Source of the DNA: Branchiostoma floridae
Taxonomy: Eukaryota; Chordata; Leptocardii; Amphioxiformes; Branchiostomatidae
Direction of reading: 5' to 3'
DNA length: 64,000 bases
Assembly: GCF_000003815.2 (NCBI RefSeq)
Contig: NC_049985.1
Location: forward strand, 9,352,247-9,416,246
A model generated the notes under the pieces. The model worked only from the letters and a program-made list of their open reading frames with translations. It was not told the origin of the DNA and searched no databases. The position numbers and the translations under genes were made by a program. Below, piece by piece: positions 11,801 to 24,400 of this stretch (positions are counted from its first letter, which is position 1; each line of letters opens with the position of its first letter).

Positions 11801-12610
11801 TTATTGTCCTATTTACACAAAGCTTTACGCTGGGTATTGTCCCACAGGGAGAGAAGGGAGCGGGAAGCCCAGCGGAGGCAGCAGCAGACAGGAGGCCGAC
11901 AGCAGACCATGGCTAATGTAGGAGCAGCGCAGGCCCTGCAGGCTGGGCTGTCCGAGGATGAAGCCATGGCTCTAGCCCTGCAGCAGTCACTAGCTGAGGA
12001 GCAGGCCAAGGGCCAGCAGAAACCGTGAGTTTGCTTTTACTTGGACTTGTTCCTTCTTTTAGTATAGTCAAGTAATTTTAGGCCACCCTAACCCAAAACA
12101 AAAGCATAAAAGGAAAACTCTCTTTCTAGAAATTAGACAGATATTATACTTAAAGAGGTATTGTATGGATTAAATTTTGTGTGACCTTACAATTAGATAT
12201 TTCTGCACTACTATTATGCTTGGAGGAGCAAGGGAGAGATCATCAGTGATGTTGTTCTATGAGCACTAAAGCATGGCCATGCAAGATTAGGGAGACCATA
12301 CACAACATACATTCATCAACTGTGTTAGGACACATGCTGCCAAGACCTGCCCAGAGCTTTGGGGGATAGGGAGGGTCAGAAGAGGAGAATCATTGGCACC
12401 CGACGAACATTCACATGATGATGATGATGATAATGTTGATGATTGTGCTTAATCTGAACAGCATGTCTTTGTGTTTTCAGAATGACCCAGCAGGAGCAGG
12501 ACGACCTAGCCTTAGCCCAGGCACTAGCGGCAAGTGAGCAGGAAGCCCTCAGTCAACAGCAAAGGGGCAGACAGGGGAATCAGGACAAGAACAGCTGTTC
12601 AGTCTCTTAA
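8889..12610 (+). CDS. ZFAND2: AN1-type zinc finger protein 2 (AIRAP/AIRAPL orthologue)
   Basis: Predicted 295-aa ubiquitin/proteasome adaptor. Exons 8889-8946, 9931-9973, 10458-10686, 11002-11117, 11561-11695, 11848-12024 and 12481-12610 join in frame. It starts MAEFPDLGAHCSETFCKQL, very like human ZFAND2A/B. Two AN1 zinc fingers follow, about 5-55 and 100-145, the second with CDSCRKNFCLKHR and TDHNC. Ubiquitin-interacting motifs lie at about 229-246 (EDEAMALALQQSLAEEQ) and 258-275 (EQDDLALAQALAASEQE). The protein ends CSVS, a CaaX prenylation box, as in ZFAND2B (AIRAPL), which is membrane-anchored at the ER. ZFAND2A lacks UIMs and CaaX, so this single gene has the B-type architecture. It is longer than human ZFAND2B (257 aa) because of a low-complexity linker at about 150-228. 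The gap at 11160-11259 falls in intron 4 and costs no coding sequence. Residues come from seven exons with clean GT-AG borders. Confidence 0.93.
10079..10300 (+). mobile_element. 5S rRNA-derived SINE (SINE3-like)
   Basis: Positions 10079-10196 align by eye with 5S rRNA: GATCTCGGAAGTTAAGCA then TTCTTGGATGGGGGACC, the pol III box A and box C regions, ending GCTGTAGC. Divergence in the first 40 bases excludes a functional 5S gene. The following 100 bases (GGAGGGACGTAAAACAGGGG and TCAACCACGTTAAACAG) are of the SINE-body type rather than a rDNA spacer. It lies in intron 2 of ZFAND2 in sense orientation. Confidence 0.75.
11160..11259. other. assembly gap, 100 N
   Basis: Exactly 100 N, the usual placeholder for a gap of unknown size. 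It lies in ZFAND2 intron 4, between exons ending 11117 and starting 11561. Confidence 0.99.
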
Positions 12611-12778
12611 TAATCTTCATTGTGCCTCTATGTACATAGTCTTCCTACTCCAAAATGATATATAATATACATTGTGTAGTACTTGTATTTGTTACTTTGT
12701 CAAAATTGTGTCCATATCTATCCATACTCCAAAATGGAATGGTTGAAAGGCAAACTGACAAACTATAATAGTTTTGTT

Positions 12779-12784
12779 AATAAA
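12779..12784 (+). terminator. candidate polyadenylation signal of ZFAND2
   Basis: AATAAA 169 nt after the stop codon at 12610. Further AATAAA copies occur near 12951 and 13547, so the true end is uncertain. Confidence 0.4.
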
Positions 12785-14016
12785 AGTTGTGAAGCAGCTG
12801 ATATAATTAAAAGTTGCCAATTTTAAGAGTATTGGTGTATCGCCAGAGGTGTGCAAACACATAATGACACATACATGTACTTGCATACCTATAGTTAAAC
12901 TAATGTCAACCTTGCAGCAGTGTCTTACCTGAATCTTTTGTTCTTAAAAAATAAATTCCCCCCAAGTTGATTGATATCATCGGTTAACCTTCTCCCTGCT
13001 ACCTCATTTTGTAACCCATATGAATCTGGTGCCAAACGGCTACCTCAGCAGGGTTAATGTGCAACATTGTAACCCGTAGACATGGACCTGCTAACGTGTG
13101 CTATAATAACAGGTATAAGTTGGGTACTCAAGAAGCCCACAGAAACATAGTATAAACTATTGGTGGCTAAGCTGTAGATTACAAAGTGATAGTCTTTTGA
13201 AAATGAAATGCCCTCTTGTCTTGTAAGAGATGATATTGACTTTCCATGCAGCCATGTCACAGCAAGAAAGTGGCTTATAAGGGTCATCTTCCAGGCATTG
13301 TTGATAGATTACAACACAGTGTGTCAGACATTAGATGTTGAACTGATTGCATGTACTAGTATAAACTATTGACAAATTGAAAAATGTATATTAGTTAAGT
13401 AATGAGAAGTACACACAGTCAAGATGATGGAATTATGTATTAAGTATTGGTACGCTCCACTGATACAATGCAAACCGTGTACCAAGTATTTATTAGAACT
13501 TGATTTGTTCATGATCATGTAAATGTTTCATTACCTTAGCATGGATAATAAATTTACAATACAAAAAATGCCTTCCTTACTTGAACATGCTTGCTACAAT
13601 AAACTTAACATTCAAATGTGGTGAATATCAATTAAGAAGATACCAAATGTACATGATAACAAATAAATGTGTTGGAAGAACTTGTTTGAAACCATATTTT
13701 GTATCAACATCCAAGATGGTCCTTCAGAGAGATTGATTTTTGATTTGATTTCCTACATTCTTATAAGTTATAGGATAAAACCTGGAATAGTATACTATAG
13801 TATTGTAACATGAACGTTTTTACAATCCATTCTGATGTATCTGATTACAGCAATTTTTGGCAGAAAAATCATTTTTATGACATTTGTTCATGTTTGAACA
13901 CAACATAGACCCAGAAACACTCTACTTATCCTACTAAACAAATTTCAGAAAGCCTTCTATATACATCTCTAAATTCACATTAGATTATTCCAGTTGGCTT
14001 GTCAGCTGTCTTTCTT
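12785..14016. other. convergent intergenic region
   Basis: A+T-rich DNA between the tail-to-tail ZFAND2 and SMIM20 genes, likely including both 3' UTRs. No open frame here shows a domain or splice context. Confidence 0.5.
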
Positions 14017-15051
14017 CTAGTCCTTCTTTTCTCCAAATGGGTTACTCCACACAACCATTCCTAAGGGGTAAGAGCAACAAGTTAGGAGGGGTGCTTTTGT
14101 CATCAATCAATCAATCAATACAAACATATAAAATAAACATAAAATGCTGGAAGAGTGACATTATGTGTCATATGGTTGTCCCACAGGTATCATAGATTTG
14201 TGTATACTTAGGTCAAAATGCTTTGTCTAAATCCATCATTCCATGCCTTGCAGCAGTTGCTGAAAGAAATATGATATATAATTCAAGTCAACTAAATTGC
14301 TGACTCCTGTTCTAAGTTTCAATCCACAGCATCATAGCGTGCTGTGAAGATATCTGTCTTCAAGCATGTGTTCTGAAGTATTGTTTTTGCATACAATATC
14401 ATGTACATGTACATACCTCCTGGTTGGATCTCTTCCTGTTTTATACCAGCTCTGTTTTGTTTCTGCATGTTCTCTATATAGAAGAGAAGGTAAATTTGAC
14501 AATTAGGCAACTGTGCTGTGGCTTGCAAAGATTAATGCTACGGATGTTCAAGTGTTGTTTACATCATTTGCATTGGCTATTGCTCTTCATCCCCTGAGTC
14601 TTCATCCCTTGACTTTTTCAAAGTGGGGGATAGGGTACTACAATGTAGTAGTATGTGTGTGATGAAGCATATGACGCATTAGATGAAACCTGGAAATCCA
14701 CATTATTATACACATGTAGTATTTATACAGTGGAATACCCAATACAATATGGTCAATTCAGGAAATTTCCTAACAAAGTATGTTGAGTTTGACCACCAAT
14801 TGATTACACTTTACATTGAATTTGTGTGGTTGGCCAATGGCCACAGTCTGATCATGGATTACATAAAAAATGTGTGGGAAGGATTGTAACTTTTTACCAG
14901 TTATCATTGATTCAAGTACAAATAGTCTATACTTACGATATTGTTGTGTGTTCAGAAGCGGTGCCACAAAGATTGGGTACATAACTCCACCAACAACAGC
15001 AGCAAATGCCCCAACCCCCAGCACCATCCGCCTCATACTGGTACCTGACAT
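14017..15051 (-). CDS. SMIM20: small integral membrane protein 20 (MITRAC7 / phoenixin precursor orthologue)
   Basis: Predicted 71-aa inner mitochondrial membrane protein from three coding exons: 15051-14937, 14473-14417 and 14060-14017, phases 1 and 1. Residues 9-31 form one hydrophobic segment (LGVGAFAAVVGGVMYPIFV), then APLL, then a soluble tail containing NRAGIKQEEIQPGG and VVWSNPFGEKKD. Human SMIM20 (67 aa) has the same order: a single TM, YPI, NRAGIVQEDVQPPG, VWSDPFGRK. MITRAC7 stabilises newly made COX1 during cytochrome oxidase assembly. In mammals the tail is also the source of phoenixin-14/20 amides. The start was taken as the first ATG after an acceptor at 15062, so exon 1 should be 5' UTR and lie upstream, perhaps near 16.3-16.5 kb. 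The processing site differs from human (see findings). Confidence 0.92.
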
Positions 15052-15254
15052 GATGGTGCAGTCTGAAACAACATTGGAAATCACTCATCAGTATTTGCAA
15101 GGAGGACCTCTTTCAGTTTTTGGTGTTAAAGTGAAGCCATACAAATTTCATACCTTTGTTCCAAGATCAAGGAGACTATTGCCCAGATCAATTATAGCAT
15201 TTATGCCTCGCCTATACAAATGAAACAAGAATATCGAAATAACAGACGTTAAAC

Positions 15255-15365
15255 GAGGACAACAGCAACAACAACAAGGCGAGTAGAAACAGTCTCCCGG
15301 GAATCGAACCCGGGCCATCAAGTTCACAACCCAGCAATGCTACCAAGTGCCACCAACTGCCCAAT
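15255..15365 (-). mobile_element. tRNA-derived SINE, short
   Basis: On the minus strand the sequence has a box-A-like stretch (GGCACTTGGTAGCATTGCTGG) at about 15330-15354 and a perfect T-arm/box B (CCCGGGTTCGATTCCCGGG) at about 15297-15315. A (TTG)n tail follows towards 15255. The T-arm pairs, but I could not build a convincing acceptor stem, so it is a SINE head rather than a working tRNA gene. It sits in the 5' region of SMIM20. Confidence 0.6.
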
Positions 15366-16014
15366 CCTGCATTTGGAATGGTCAGTTGGTGGCATTCTAA
15401 CCCCATTTGTTGCACAAACAAATGCAAAAAACGTCAGACAAGCAGTTTGGAAAGGTCTGGGAGGTATCCATAATATGTCCCTGATCAATGTAATATGCTA
15501 TTAGCTTACTTCAAACCTCATTGCTCCTTTTATTCTACTAGCAAAAAAATAGTAGCATGCTCTGTCATGTGGTCATAAAGCCCTGTTGTTGCCAATACCA
15601 TGACGTAACGTTTAACAGTTTGCAAGTTCCTGTCTTGCTTCTCATTACATCTGTTGTAACCTGACAAATGGAAAATCATCCTACGTGGCCGAAAGGATCT
15701 ACTATCGATATAGATACTGCACTGTAAATGGCCAACTAGCCAGATGCTCATCATCACATCCTTGGAGATTTACGCATGTGGTGTTGCATAATTTTTGTTG
15801 CACAAGCCCTGGCTTGCCATAATAAAATGCAAATCATGCACAAGACAGTGATCGTTTCCAAACACAAATCCTCAGTCATAAGAGCTACAGATATAAACAA
15901 AACCACCAAAATGCTGATATTAATGATGAAGTACTAGTACCAATTTCTTTACACCACCTTGAACCGCCCTCCCCACACTGACGAAACGGAAAATTGGGTC
16001 AAAGGTTATTTTAT

Positions 16015-16504
16015 CACCAATCAGATTGGAGGAATCTGTTCACCAATCAGCTACCTGCAGCCAAAAATCAATGAACTATAAATTTGAGCACTGAGGCGTC
16101 ACACCGTTACATGGCATATCTATCGACAATTTATCACGCATGGTACGCCATATAAATGTCTTTTAGATAAAGGGTTTGCTAATTTGACGCAGATTTCAGT
16201 CTCTAGACCTTTTATCCCTGAGGACCTTAACTAGTGACGTCACTATACAATAGTGACAAAGCCCCAGGGAGCAACCCGTTTGTAAACATACCCGGCAAGA
16301 AAAAAAGTCCCTTGAAATATAAATCCTCCTTTGTCATAGTCACAGCCCGCTCGCAGAAAGGAAAATAAATGTGATTACTTGTCACGGTTTACCTTAGACA
16401 TGCGGAGAAACCGTTGAGAATGGCAGAAGTTTGTTGAATGGCGGGCTGAGCGCGGAAGGTTACAGCGTGACGAAGTAGTGCGAACCCCTCAGTACGTGAC
16501 TGAG
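16015..16504. promoter_or_regulatory. candidate promoter with CCAAT boxes and CRE
   Basis: Two CACCAATCAG boxes at 16015-16024 and 16041-16050, and a perfect CRE TGACGTCA at 16235-16242. The GC-richer segment after them ends in a good splice donor (GAG|GTAAGA) at 16504 on plus, and another (AAG|GTAAAC) ending at 16393 on minus. This could be the start of SMIM20 (minus), of a 5' UTR exon for the PP2C gene 13.6 kb downstream (plus), or a shared start. Transcript data would be needed to assign it. Confidence 0.4.
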
Positions 16505-19500
16505 GTAAGAACGAGATTTAGACAATTTCATAAACACAACTGTAGTGTGAGTCACAGAGGGAAACAGTCGCGAGAATCGGGAAGTACGAGGTTTGCCATC
16601 AATCGTATAAGATTGACTTCACGTCCTTCACCCAGGTATGGCTTTATTTGTTCCCAGGAGCGTTCATGTGGGGCGTTTCCCGCCACGGTTGACAAAAATG
16701 GGGGGAGTGATTTTGCTTTCATTTGGGCAGGATTTCATTTTAGGGTACCATGTTTGAAAAGGTCGTCATCGTGAGCTAGCAATTATTTGCACAATGTCTG
16801 AAAGTGACTTGTGATCAACTCGACATTACCCGTGGTATTCGAGGGATCTGATTTTATTTTGACCGATTGCCATCTCATGATTTAGCTGCAAAGTCGAGTT
16901 GATCACAGATTTTTGAGTTCCTTGTGGTGGTGGAAATTATGGGGGGAGGGGGGGGGGTGATGAAATCAGGTGTCAGCTCCTTGACATGGTTTTCGACACC
17001 TGTACCAACTTGTGAAAAATAAAACAATGCTTGGGGGATGTCCTGCAATATAGTTTTTCACACCAACAGCCATCAAAAACGCCAGGCTTGTGATAAGCAG
17101 GACAAAGGTTACATCTAAACATCAGGTCAAAGTGCAACCACATGTCCATCATCCACATGGGATACACCTGGCCACTTGGCCATGCATCTCCCATGCCTTG
17201 CAGGTCATGCAAAATCCCTTGACATTTTCATGCAAAATGGGATGCGTATGGATTTTATTGAGGTCACCAGTGTGTGATAAATATCAGTACTGTATAGAGA
17301 CTGTTTGCATGTGCAAAGTAATTTGATATAATAATGTCTTTTTGTTTGCTGTCAGCTTTTTATAAACTCGGCGCCTGTGTGTGATGGATCAGTGACAAAA
17401 TGAAAAACAATCACACCCCTGTCCAAGTAACAAATAACCATGTCTAAAATGTAGTACAATGCAATATGTAAAGAATATTTACCCTCCTGTCTATGTGTTA
17501 AAGCTAGCTCAATATTTCATGGAAGTATTAGTATAATAGAAATGCTACGTTATCAACTGTTGATGAAAAAGAAAAAAATAGAATTTGTATAAAATGGATC
17601 GGATTTTATTATGGGTAAAACTACTTTCATTTGTCATGTTATTTTTTCCTCTCCATATTATGAACATTTATTCCTCCTTTCTGCCCTTGTCTCAAACCTA
17701 TTTCCTAGACTTGTCTTTACTTCTGAGAAATAATTATCCCCTTGTCTTGACTTAAACCAAATCTGGTATAGCTGTTTCTTCCAGCTCCCCAGGCCACAAT
17801 CCCAACCTGGCCCCTGGAACCTGTTCTTCTGACCTGGTCTACAGGACTGACCCCTGAGTGACCCCTGTAATCTTGAAAGTTATGGCATCCTTCATTCCTT
17901 GACTAGTTTCTCAAAATATGGAAAGCACATCATTTTACAGCAATATCCAGTGCCGAGTGGCATTTCAATTTTTTGTTTGTAAAAATAAAATAGACCTTAT
18001 GTCAAACAATTTACAAGATTGCTGAAGAAGATATCAACATCACAGAGGCATATCTGCTTTAGATTATACATATAGGGACAGCTTTGTTAACTGTACCAGT
18101 GTATTTGTTTACAGTGCTTCATTATCAAAACAAGCAAAAAAGTGTTGTTTGAGATGTAAGAATCTTCAAATGAGTGACATCAGAAGATATATAGCTGGAT
18201 CAGCAACTTTCATATCTTTAAATCTTTTATCGTCTTTTATACAGCCATATTAAAAGGATCTGGTTACCACAAATGCCATTGAGAGCTAAGAGCTGTCAAA
18301 CTTCATTAAGTTAATCAAGTTAAGGACTATATCTTCCATTGTGGAGATTGATAGAGACCCTGAGCCATCAAGGTGGAATTAGATTATCAAGATGATCTCA
18401 TATGCTTTATAACAAATTTGATTATGTATGTACCATCTCCTGGCTAGGTAAATTGATAACCTGAGTCTGAAACAGTTTACATCTCAGTCTGTGTAAGATA
18501 TTTGTGAATCCATCAGTTTAGGATCAGTATCAACCAACTACTTGTTAGAAATTTTGCTGTTCTTAAATGTGATAAAAGTAATCTTTGATTCATCGATATC
18601 CACTCATAACCCTTGAAGGTGCACTTGAAGGTATCTGCTTCAAGAATGAAAGCGCTGTTTTACTGGTTTTGAGAAAAAAACTGATCTTTATCATATTACA
18701 TGATTTCAAAAGTTGTTTATTTGAAAGTACAGTATTAGAATTCTCCAAGGTACACTGTTTGCAAATTGTTCTTATTATTATCATTTTGCAATAGTTTGTA
18801 AAAAAAAACAAATTATTTAATATTTTAGTACCTACGGATACGTCCGAATTGTACCATAACCCTTACAGGCACTGCCTGGCAGATTTATGCATCAGACGAT
18901 ATACCATGGGCTATTTGTCATAACCCTCGTCATGAATCCAAAACAGTTTATCTGTCCATAACAATTATTAGTTTTGGCGTCAGTTAGTCCTTTTGAAAGA
19001 GTAGCATCTGATTGATAATTATTATGCAAGAGGGCGAGAGGGATGTATCTGATATGCATTTGTATTCTTTATGCAGGGTTTTGAAACTCAGTGATTGAGC
19101 ATATACGTCCAGGCGAATTTTGCTTCGTATCAAAACATGTGGCCTAGATTGCAACCATGACATTCAAACATTCATACCTGGCACTTGAGAAGGAATTTCC
19201 AGCATCTGCAGTAATGCAAACAGGACTTTCCACATCAAAGCACACAGGCCACTGTAAAAAGGAAGAAGTACAGCCTTGACATTGAGTAATCTCGGACTGT
19301 TCAAACATGATGGCATGGTTAGAGGCCCTCAGGGATGTCCAGTTTAATCTATGTGATGAAGACTGCATTATCAAATTGTATATCTTTCTGATTATAACAA
19401 TTATAATTTCCTATGATCAAGAACGGGAAAGTTTATGAAGGAAGACTTGCAATATAATTGTTACTGTCTTTCCCCATGGTTTTCTGTGCTGAGGTCCCAG

Positions 19501-19864
19501 AAGAGGTCTGAGCTATGCTGTACATAGCAACCACATGCCTGTCAGTGCCACGCACACTTGCCATGATGCTACTGAGAGGTGCACAAGTTATTCCTGTCAT
19601 GTGAAGATATTTGACCTGTGACCACAAAGCTTGTGTTGACAAGTCACTCCATATTAGAGGCCCAGCTTTAGAGGCTGTCATGCTATCTGACAGCCACAGG
19701 TTGAAATGGTACTACTAAGGAGTGAATGTTGCTGACATGAATGCTGAAAGTGTCAGTGTTCTTTTGCACACTTCAAGATAGGTATTGCCTGGAATTGTAC
19801 GAAGTGGGACAAGGAGGTAGGGCTGTGGTTTTTTTTTTAAACATAATAACCATTCTCTGTATGT

Positions 19865-20215
19865 GACGACATCGAATGGGCAAGTGGCAAGGCTAGTGAA
19901 CCCTCGATGGAGAGGTCATGGGTTTGATTCCTGGCTAAACACAAACTCCAACTAGTCCAAGCTGGTGTGTCAGGGGCAGAGACAGTGTCCAACTGCCCTT
20001 GGATATTGTCTTTGCCCCTGCTAGATCTGTTTGAAGATAAGCTTTGTGTCCTTGGGAAAGGCACTTCAGGCATCTTTCCTTACTCCACCCAGGTGTAAAA
20101 AAGATTGGTACCCGACTTTGGTTGGAGAGGTAACTGAAAGGTGGTGGAAGGAGTAGGATGGGCTCTGCTTTCTAATACAGCACCCTAGACAAGATACTGC
20201 CCCTACATCCAGAAA
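19865..20215 (+). mobile_element. tRNA-derived SINE, long body
   Basis: Box A-like GGCAAGTGGCAAGGCTAGTG is followed about 35 bp later by box B GGGTTTGATTCCTGG. The body then carries TTGGGAAAGGCACTT, CTCCACCCAGGTGTAAAAA, GGTACCCGACTTTGGTTGG and GGGCTCTGCTTTC. These segments recur in tRNA-derived SINEs of marine deuterostomes as I remember them. No long A tail is visible. Confidence 0.6.
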
Positions 20216-20580
20216 AATTTTGCCTTTTACTTCACCATTGTCTGTAATATTGTCATTATTGATAGCATTACCCTTTATGTTTTGTTTGGCACTTGTAAGA
20301 TAAGTACTTGAAGTACGAACAAAGAGGAAAATGCCTTACCAGTGCCTCTGTGTTGAGAGATAGGTTAGTTAGTTCATTAGAGATGATATATAGGTAACAT
20401 GGCCTTGTCCTGTTGGAGCGAGCCCCTGACGTCACGCTACCAGCCTCCTTGACCACCCTACATAACATTGTGTTGTTGTCAGTTCTTACATTGTGTGTGT
20501 ACATGATATATGTCAGATGTTTGTTGAAACAACCTTGGGACTGCCAAAGGTGCAATTCAACAAAGTGGTGTTTTCCTGTA

Positions 20581-21494
20581 CAGTCAAACCTGTCTATAGC
20601 GGCCACTCAAGGGACTGGTCAAAATTGGCCACTATAGAGAGGTGGCCACTATAGAGAATATGCTAATTAATTGACCACAAGCAATAAGTTACACATGGTT
20701 TTAGTACCCACTGATCTTTATTCACATAATACAGTACTGTACATGTACTGCAATGATTTTTACACTATATGTATTAAGAAAACAAAAGCTATAAAAAGTT
20801 TTAAATGTTCTACAGTTGATATTGTCTGAAGAGACCGGTATCGTCATATTTCTTTGATCTTGCGTCTTGTATCCTTTGATACTTCGCCGTCCGTGTGTTC
20901 CCGCTCGCGTTCACACGTCAGATTCGCCCATTATGCTAATGTGGTACTCAGAAAAAAACGTCATTTTAGACTTATCTCTTAATAAATGTAAGAATAAAAT
21001 CTACCATAGTCGGAAGTTCACATCATTTTGTCTTTGTAACAATTAATTTAGAAATTTGTTTGTCTAGAAATTGTGATGTAAATTAACCTAAGCGATAGTG
21101 TATTAGAACGTAACTTTAACACAATTTACCTCCGTAATATTGGTGTCGTCTATTGACCTTATATGACCTTGTTTGTCAGCGGGTATGGGTAGCGCCAGTT
21201 TACAAAGTTTTGTTTTGAAAATAAGTCAAAGAGGTTTTAAATCCGGCGTAGGGTGACGATAGGGCCGCTGTATATGGCCGAACGCGTGCCGAAACATAGA
21301 TCAGCGGTCCGCGTGGCCGTAATCGGCAGTGTTTTTGTACCTGCGGGACCGGAAATCGTGTGGCCGTGGTCGCGTTGGACAGGTGGCCGCTAAGCCTATT
21401 TCTTAATCATTACGGATCCAAGGGACCGACAAAAAGTGGCCACTATGGGCAGGTGGCCGTTATGCAAAGGTGGCCGCTAATACAGGTTTGACTG
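20581..21494. mobile_element. 914-bp non-autonomous TIR DNA element with TA flanks
   Basis: Starts CAGTCAAACCTGTCTATAGC and ends GCTAATACAGGTTTGACTG, inverted repeats of about 25 bp flanked on both sides by TA. Subterminal GGTGGCC/GGCCACTAT modules repeat inside both ends. There is no transposase frame. TA duplication suggests a Tc1/mariner-like or other TA-specific transposase supplied in trans. Related ends occur at 45614 and 54167-54181. Confidence 0.75.
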
Positions 21495-24400
21495 TACACT
21501 ACAAATCAGTTAGGACATCACTAAATAACCAAACAGTTGTGTCACTTTGTTAGGGGTTCAAATTTCTAATGTATACATTTGAATTATACATGTAACTACA
21601 AATACGTATTAAATTAATTACATGGTATTTCCTTCCAGATTAGAAGTGCTACCTGAGTCTTAACTTGCTGCAAGGAAGTATGAATCCTCTCGAAATCAGT
21701 TAACATAACCATAGAAGGTCTGCAGACACTGTTGTACATTTAACCTATATTATGTCATTTCATGTCAATGTAGTGATGTAGCTACATTTTTGAGCTGACC
21801 TGGTTCAGAATAGACCACTGTATAAACCACAAGTGTTCATCGCTTTATGGTAGCTGTATGAAGAGATTATGAGATTTACATGCTGTAGACAACAGTGAAC
21901 ACTGAATAGTTAGAATAGCCTCCCCACAACCCTAGTAAGTAGTATAATCCTGTCTGTGTATTGTGGGGCGCCCACTGCAACACGAGTATGGCGTCCAAAG
22001 TAAGAAACCCTTCTCTTCCTCCACAAAGATAACTTTGTTGTGTAAGCATCAGTGTTACAGTATACTGTGTAAATTTTGTATCACTCAAGGAGTGCCTATC
22101 AAGTGTCCGTTGGTGCCATGATGCTTTGTTTGGCGGTCGGCAGAGGTGGTTCGTAATGATGTTACCGAAGAGGCTCGGTGTCGTGAGGGTTGTAAGACTA
22201 GAATAGTTATTGTTACCAGGCTTTTCAAAACAAGAGCCGTTTGGTTCACAGGTCAAAGCCAATGAAAGGCAGACTGAAGAAGACACGTTTACACTTTCAC
22301 AAGGAATAAGGTCTGGAAAGGTGGACTGGTTCATTTCATGATGGGGACATCTAGTTTTTTAAAGGAGATGTGAAAATGGCTGTAAATAAATCTACCATTG
22401 ATTATTGAGATTGAACAACCCGGCAGCCATTTTGATATTAGAATTGTTTGTTTTAAGCTGTCAGAATGCTTGTATTGTTCATTTGCAAGACAGAAAATTG
22501 CTATGAAACCCCTCCACAAATGGTTCTTTCTGGATGCGTGGGGGGTACTGGACGTGTTCTGTTTTTTTTTGTACCTGTTCGCAGTGTTAGGCGGGTACTT
22601 GTAACCGATCATGTTCAAGAAGTCAGCCTGTTAAGGGTTCTGAAGCATGAGTTGACGTCTTTGCGTGATTTATAACTGCAGATATGTACATGCTACCTCG
22701 CTACCGGGCTTTCTTCTGTAAGTTGACTGTTTAACACATTGTAAGCTGTAGGAAAATGTTTGGTCAGGCAAAAGTATCTATCATGTACATTGTAGTATAG
22801 CACAGTACTTCAATCTGTGTTTATTGCACTATTTTTACACAAAGCTTTCCTCCTTTGTGTCCTTTTTCCGACAGTACTTTTGGTCAATATTGTCACACAG
22901 GTGGCTACGCAATGCTGTCTACACTAGATGGCTTTGTTAACCTATTGCATTGGGTCAAATCCAGTTTCTAATCCGTTTCTGGAGCTTAAGTAGAAATCTA
23001 ACTGTAACAAGTCTGGATGGCTTTGAACCGTAAACATTCTCATCCTCAGGGTCATACGTATACATTGTTCATCAGAACTGTTGAGTTGTCACTTTTGGCG
23101 TGAATACATAAGATCAGGGTCTTAGTTTTAAAAGATTAGGAGCTTAGCTTTAGACTGTTACTAAGCAATATATAGAATAGAGAGGCTTTCCGATTTAACT
23201 CCTTTCAGCTCCCAAATCTGCATCCTCCTCATAATTGACGCCTTACGAATGTACGAGATAGGATAGTATCTTTCACGTAAAGACCACCGCTGACATGTTT
23301 GATACATGAGCAGATTAAAACTAAAACCTGAGATATGTTGGTGCATGGCTGCAGGACATGTCATCCCTACCTTTGGGCTGTGGGTGACAGGAATTATCTC
23401 AAGATGGATAACAGGAGAAGCTGAAGAAAATTGGATATTTGCCAATGAAATACTTGTCTAATCTTCTGCTGATCAGCTGAATAGTGGTAATCACTGATTC
23501 CAGATTTGTTTCCTGCAATTTTACCAAGACTTTCCAGCCAAGTTCTGCAATATGCTATGTTTGGGATGACTGTTTCAAAAACATGTGTACTATGCTCATG
23601 AGTCATGACCCAAGAGTAACTGAAGGAACAGTGTTAGGCCCACTTTACATTACGCTTTTCGCGTTAGCGGTAAATTTCACATTATCGGGACGCCGCTATC
23701 GGCACCTCTTTAGACACACCGCCCGGAAATCTGACAGGACACCCGCGGCGCGCGGTGGAATGTAAAATCTTGGTGAAATTCTACCTGTTAATTTTTTTTT
23801 TTAGCTGCACGTTGTTATATTGAACAACCGTAAATTTTTTGTTTGCGTACCGCTACCAAGTGATTGAAAATTCAAATACGTGACTTGCATGAGAAATACA
23901 AGTCCCTGACTACGTTGTTGTTTCGCTGACACTTCCGGTAACTTCGACCACAAAATTTTCGATAAAAAAGCACTTAAAAACCCTTTCAAAGCGAACTGTT
24001 TGATAGAAGATCCCTTTCTTACAGTGAGGACTTGCTAAATTATGGCTACGTACTGAAATAACCGTGAATATACGCATAATTCCTGCAGGTATAATAACTA
24101 CCTCGTACGTAAAAACTCAAGCTGCCAGCAGTTCATGTAGCGGGAATTTCCCCACCAATGTCATAGCAACGGCCACCACTGTCATAGCAACGGCCAATCG
24201 GAGATGCGTAATGGGATTACTTTATACAAAATTTGCAGAGATAGCGGCTTCTGGTTTTGGTACAACATAACGATGTATTGCAGGAGAAAATATTCGAAAT
24301 CGAACTTGTATATTTTTTTAAAGGTCTTCCACGAAAATTGTGCAAAAATAGGTCGTCCAAAAATGTGAGAATGAGACTATTTTTCGCTGACATCCCGCCT

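Noticed and set aside
15291-15362. Functional tRNA gene on minus strand
   Set aside because: T-arm is perfect, but no convincing acceptor stem can be paired; the (TTG)n tail marks it as a SINE.
21876-22334. 152-codon minus-strand open frame in the long non-coding stretch
   Set aside because: No recognisable domain, no signal or membrane pattern, no splice context, composition like the surrounding DNA.
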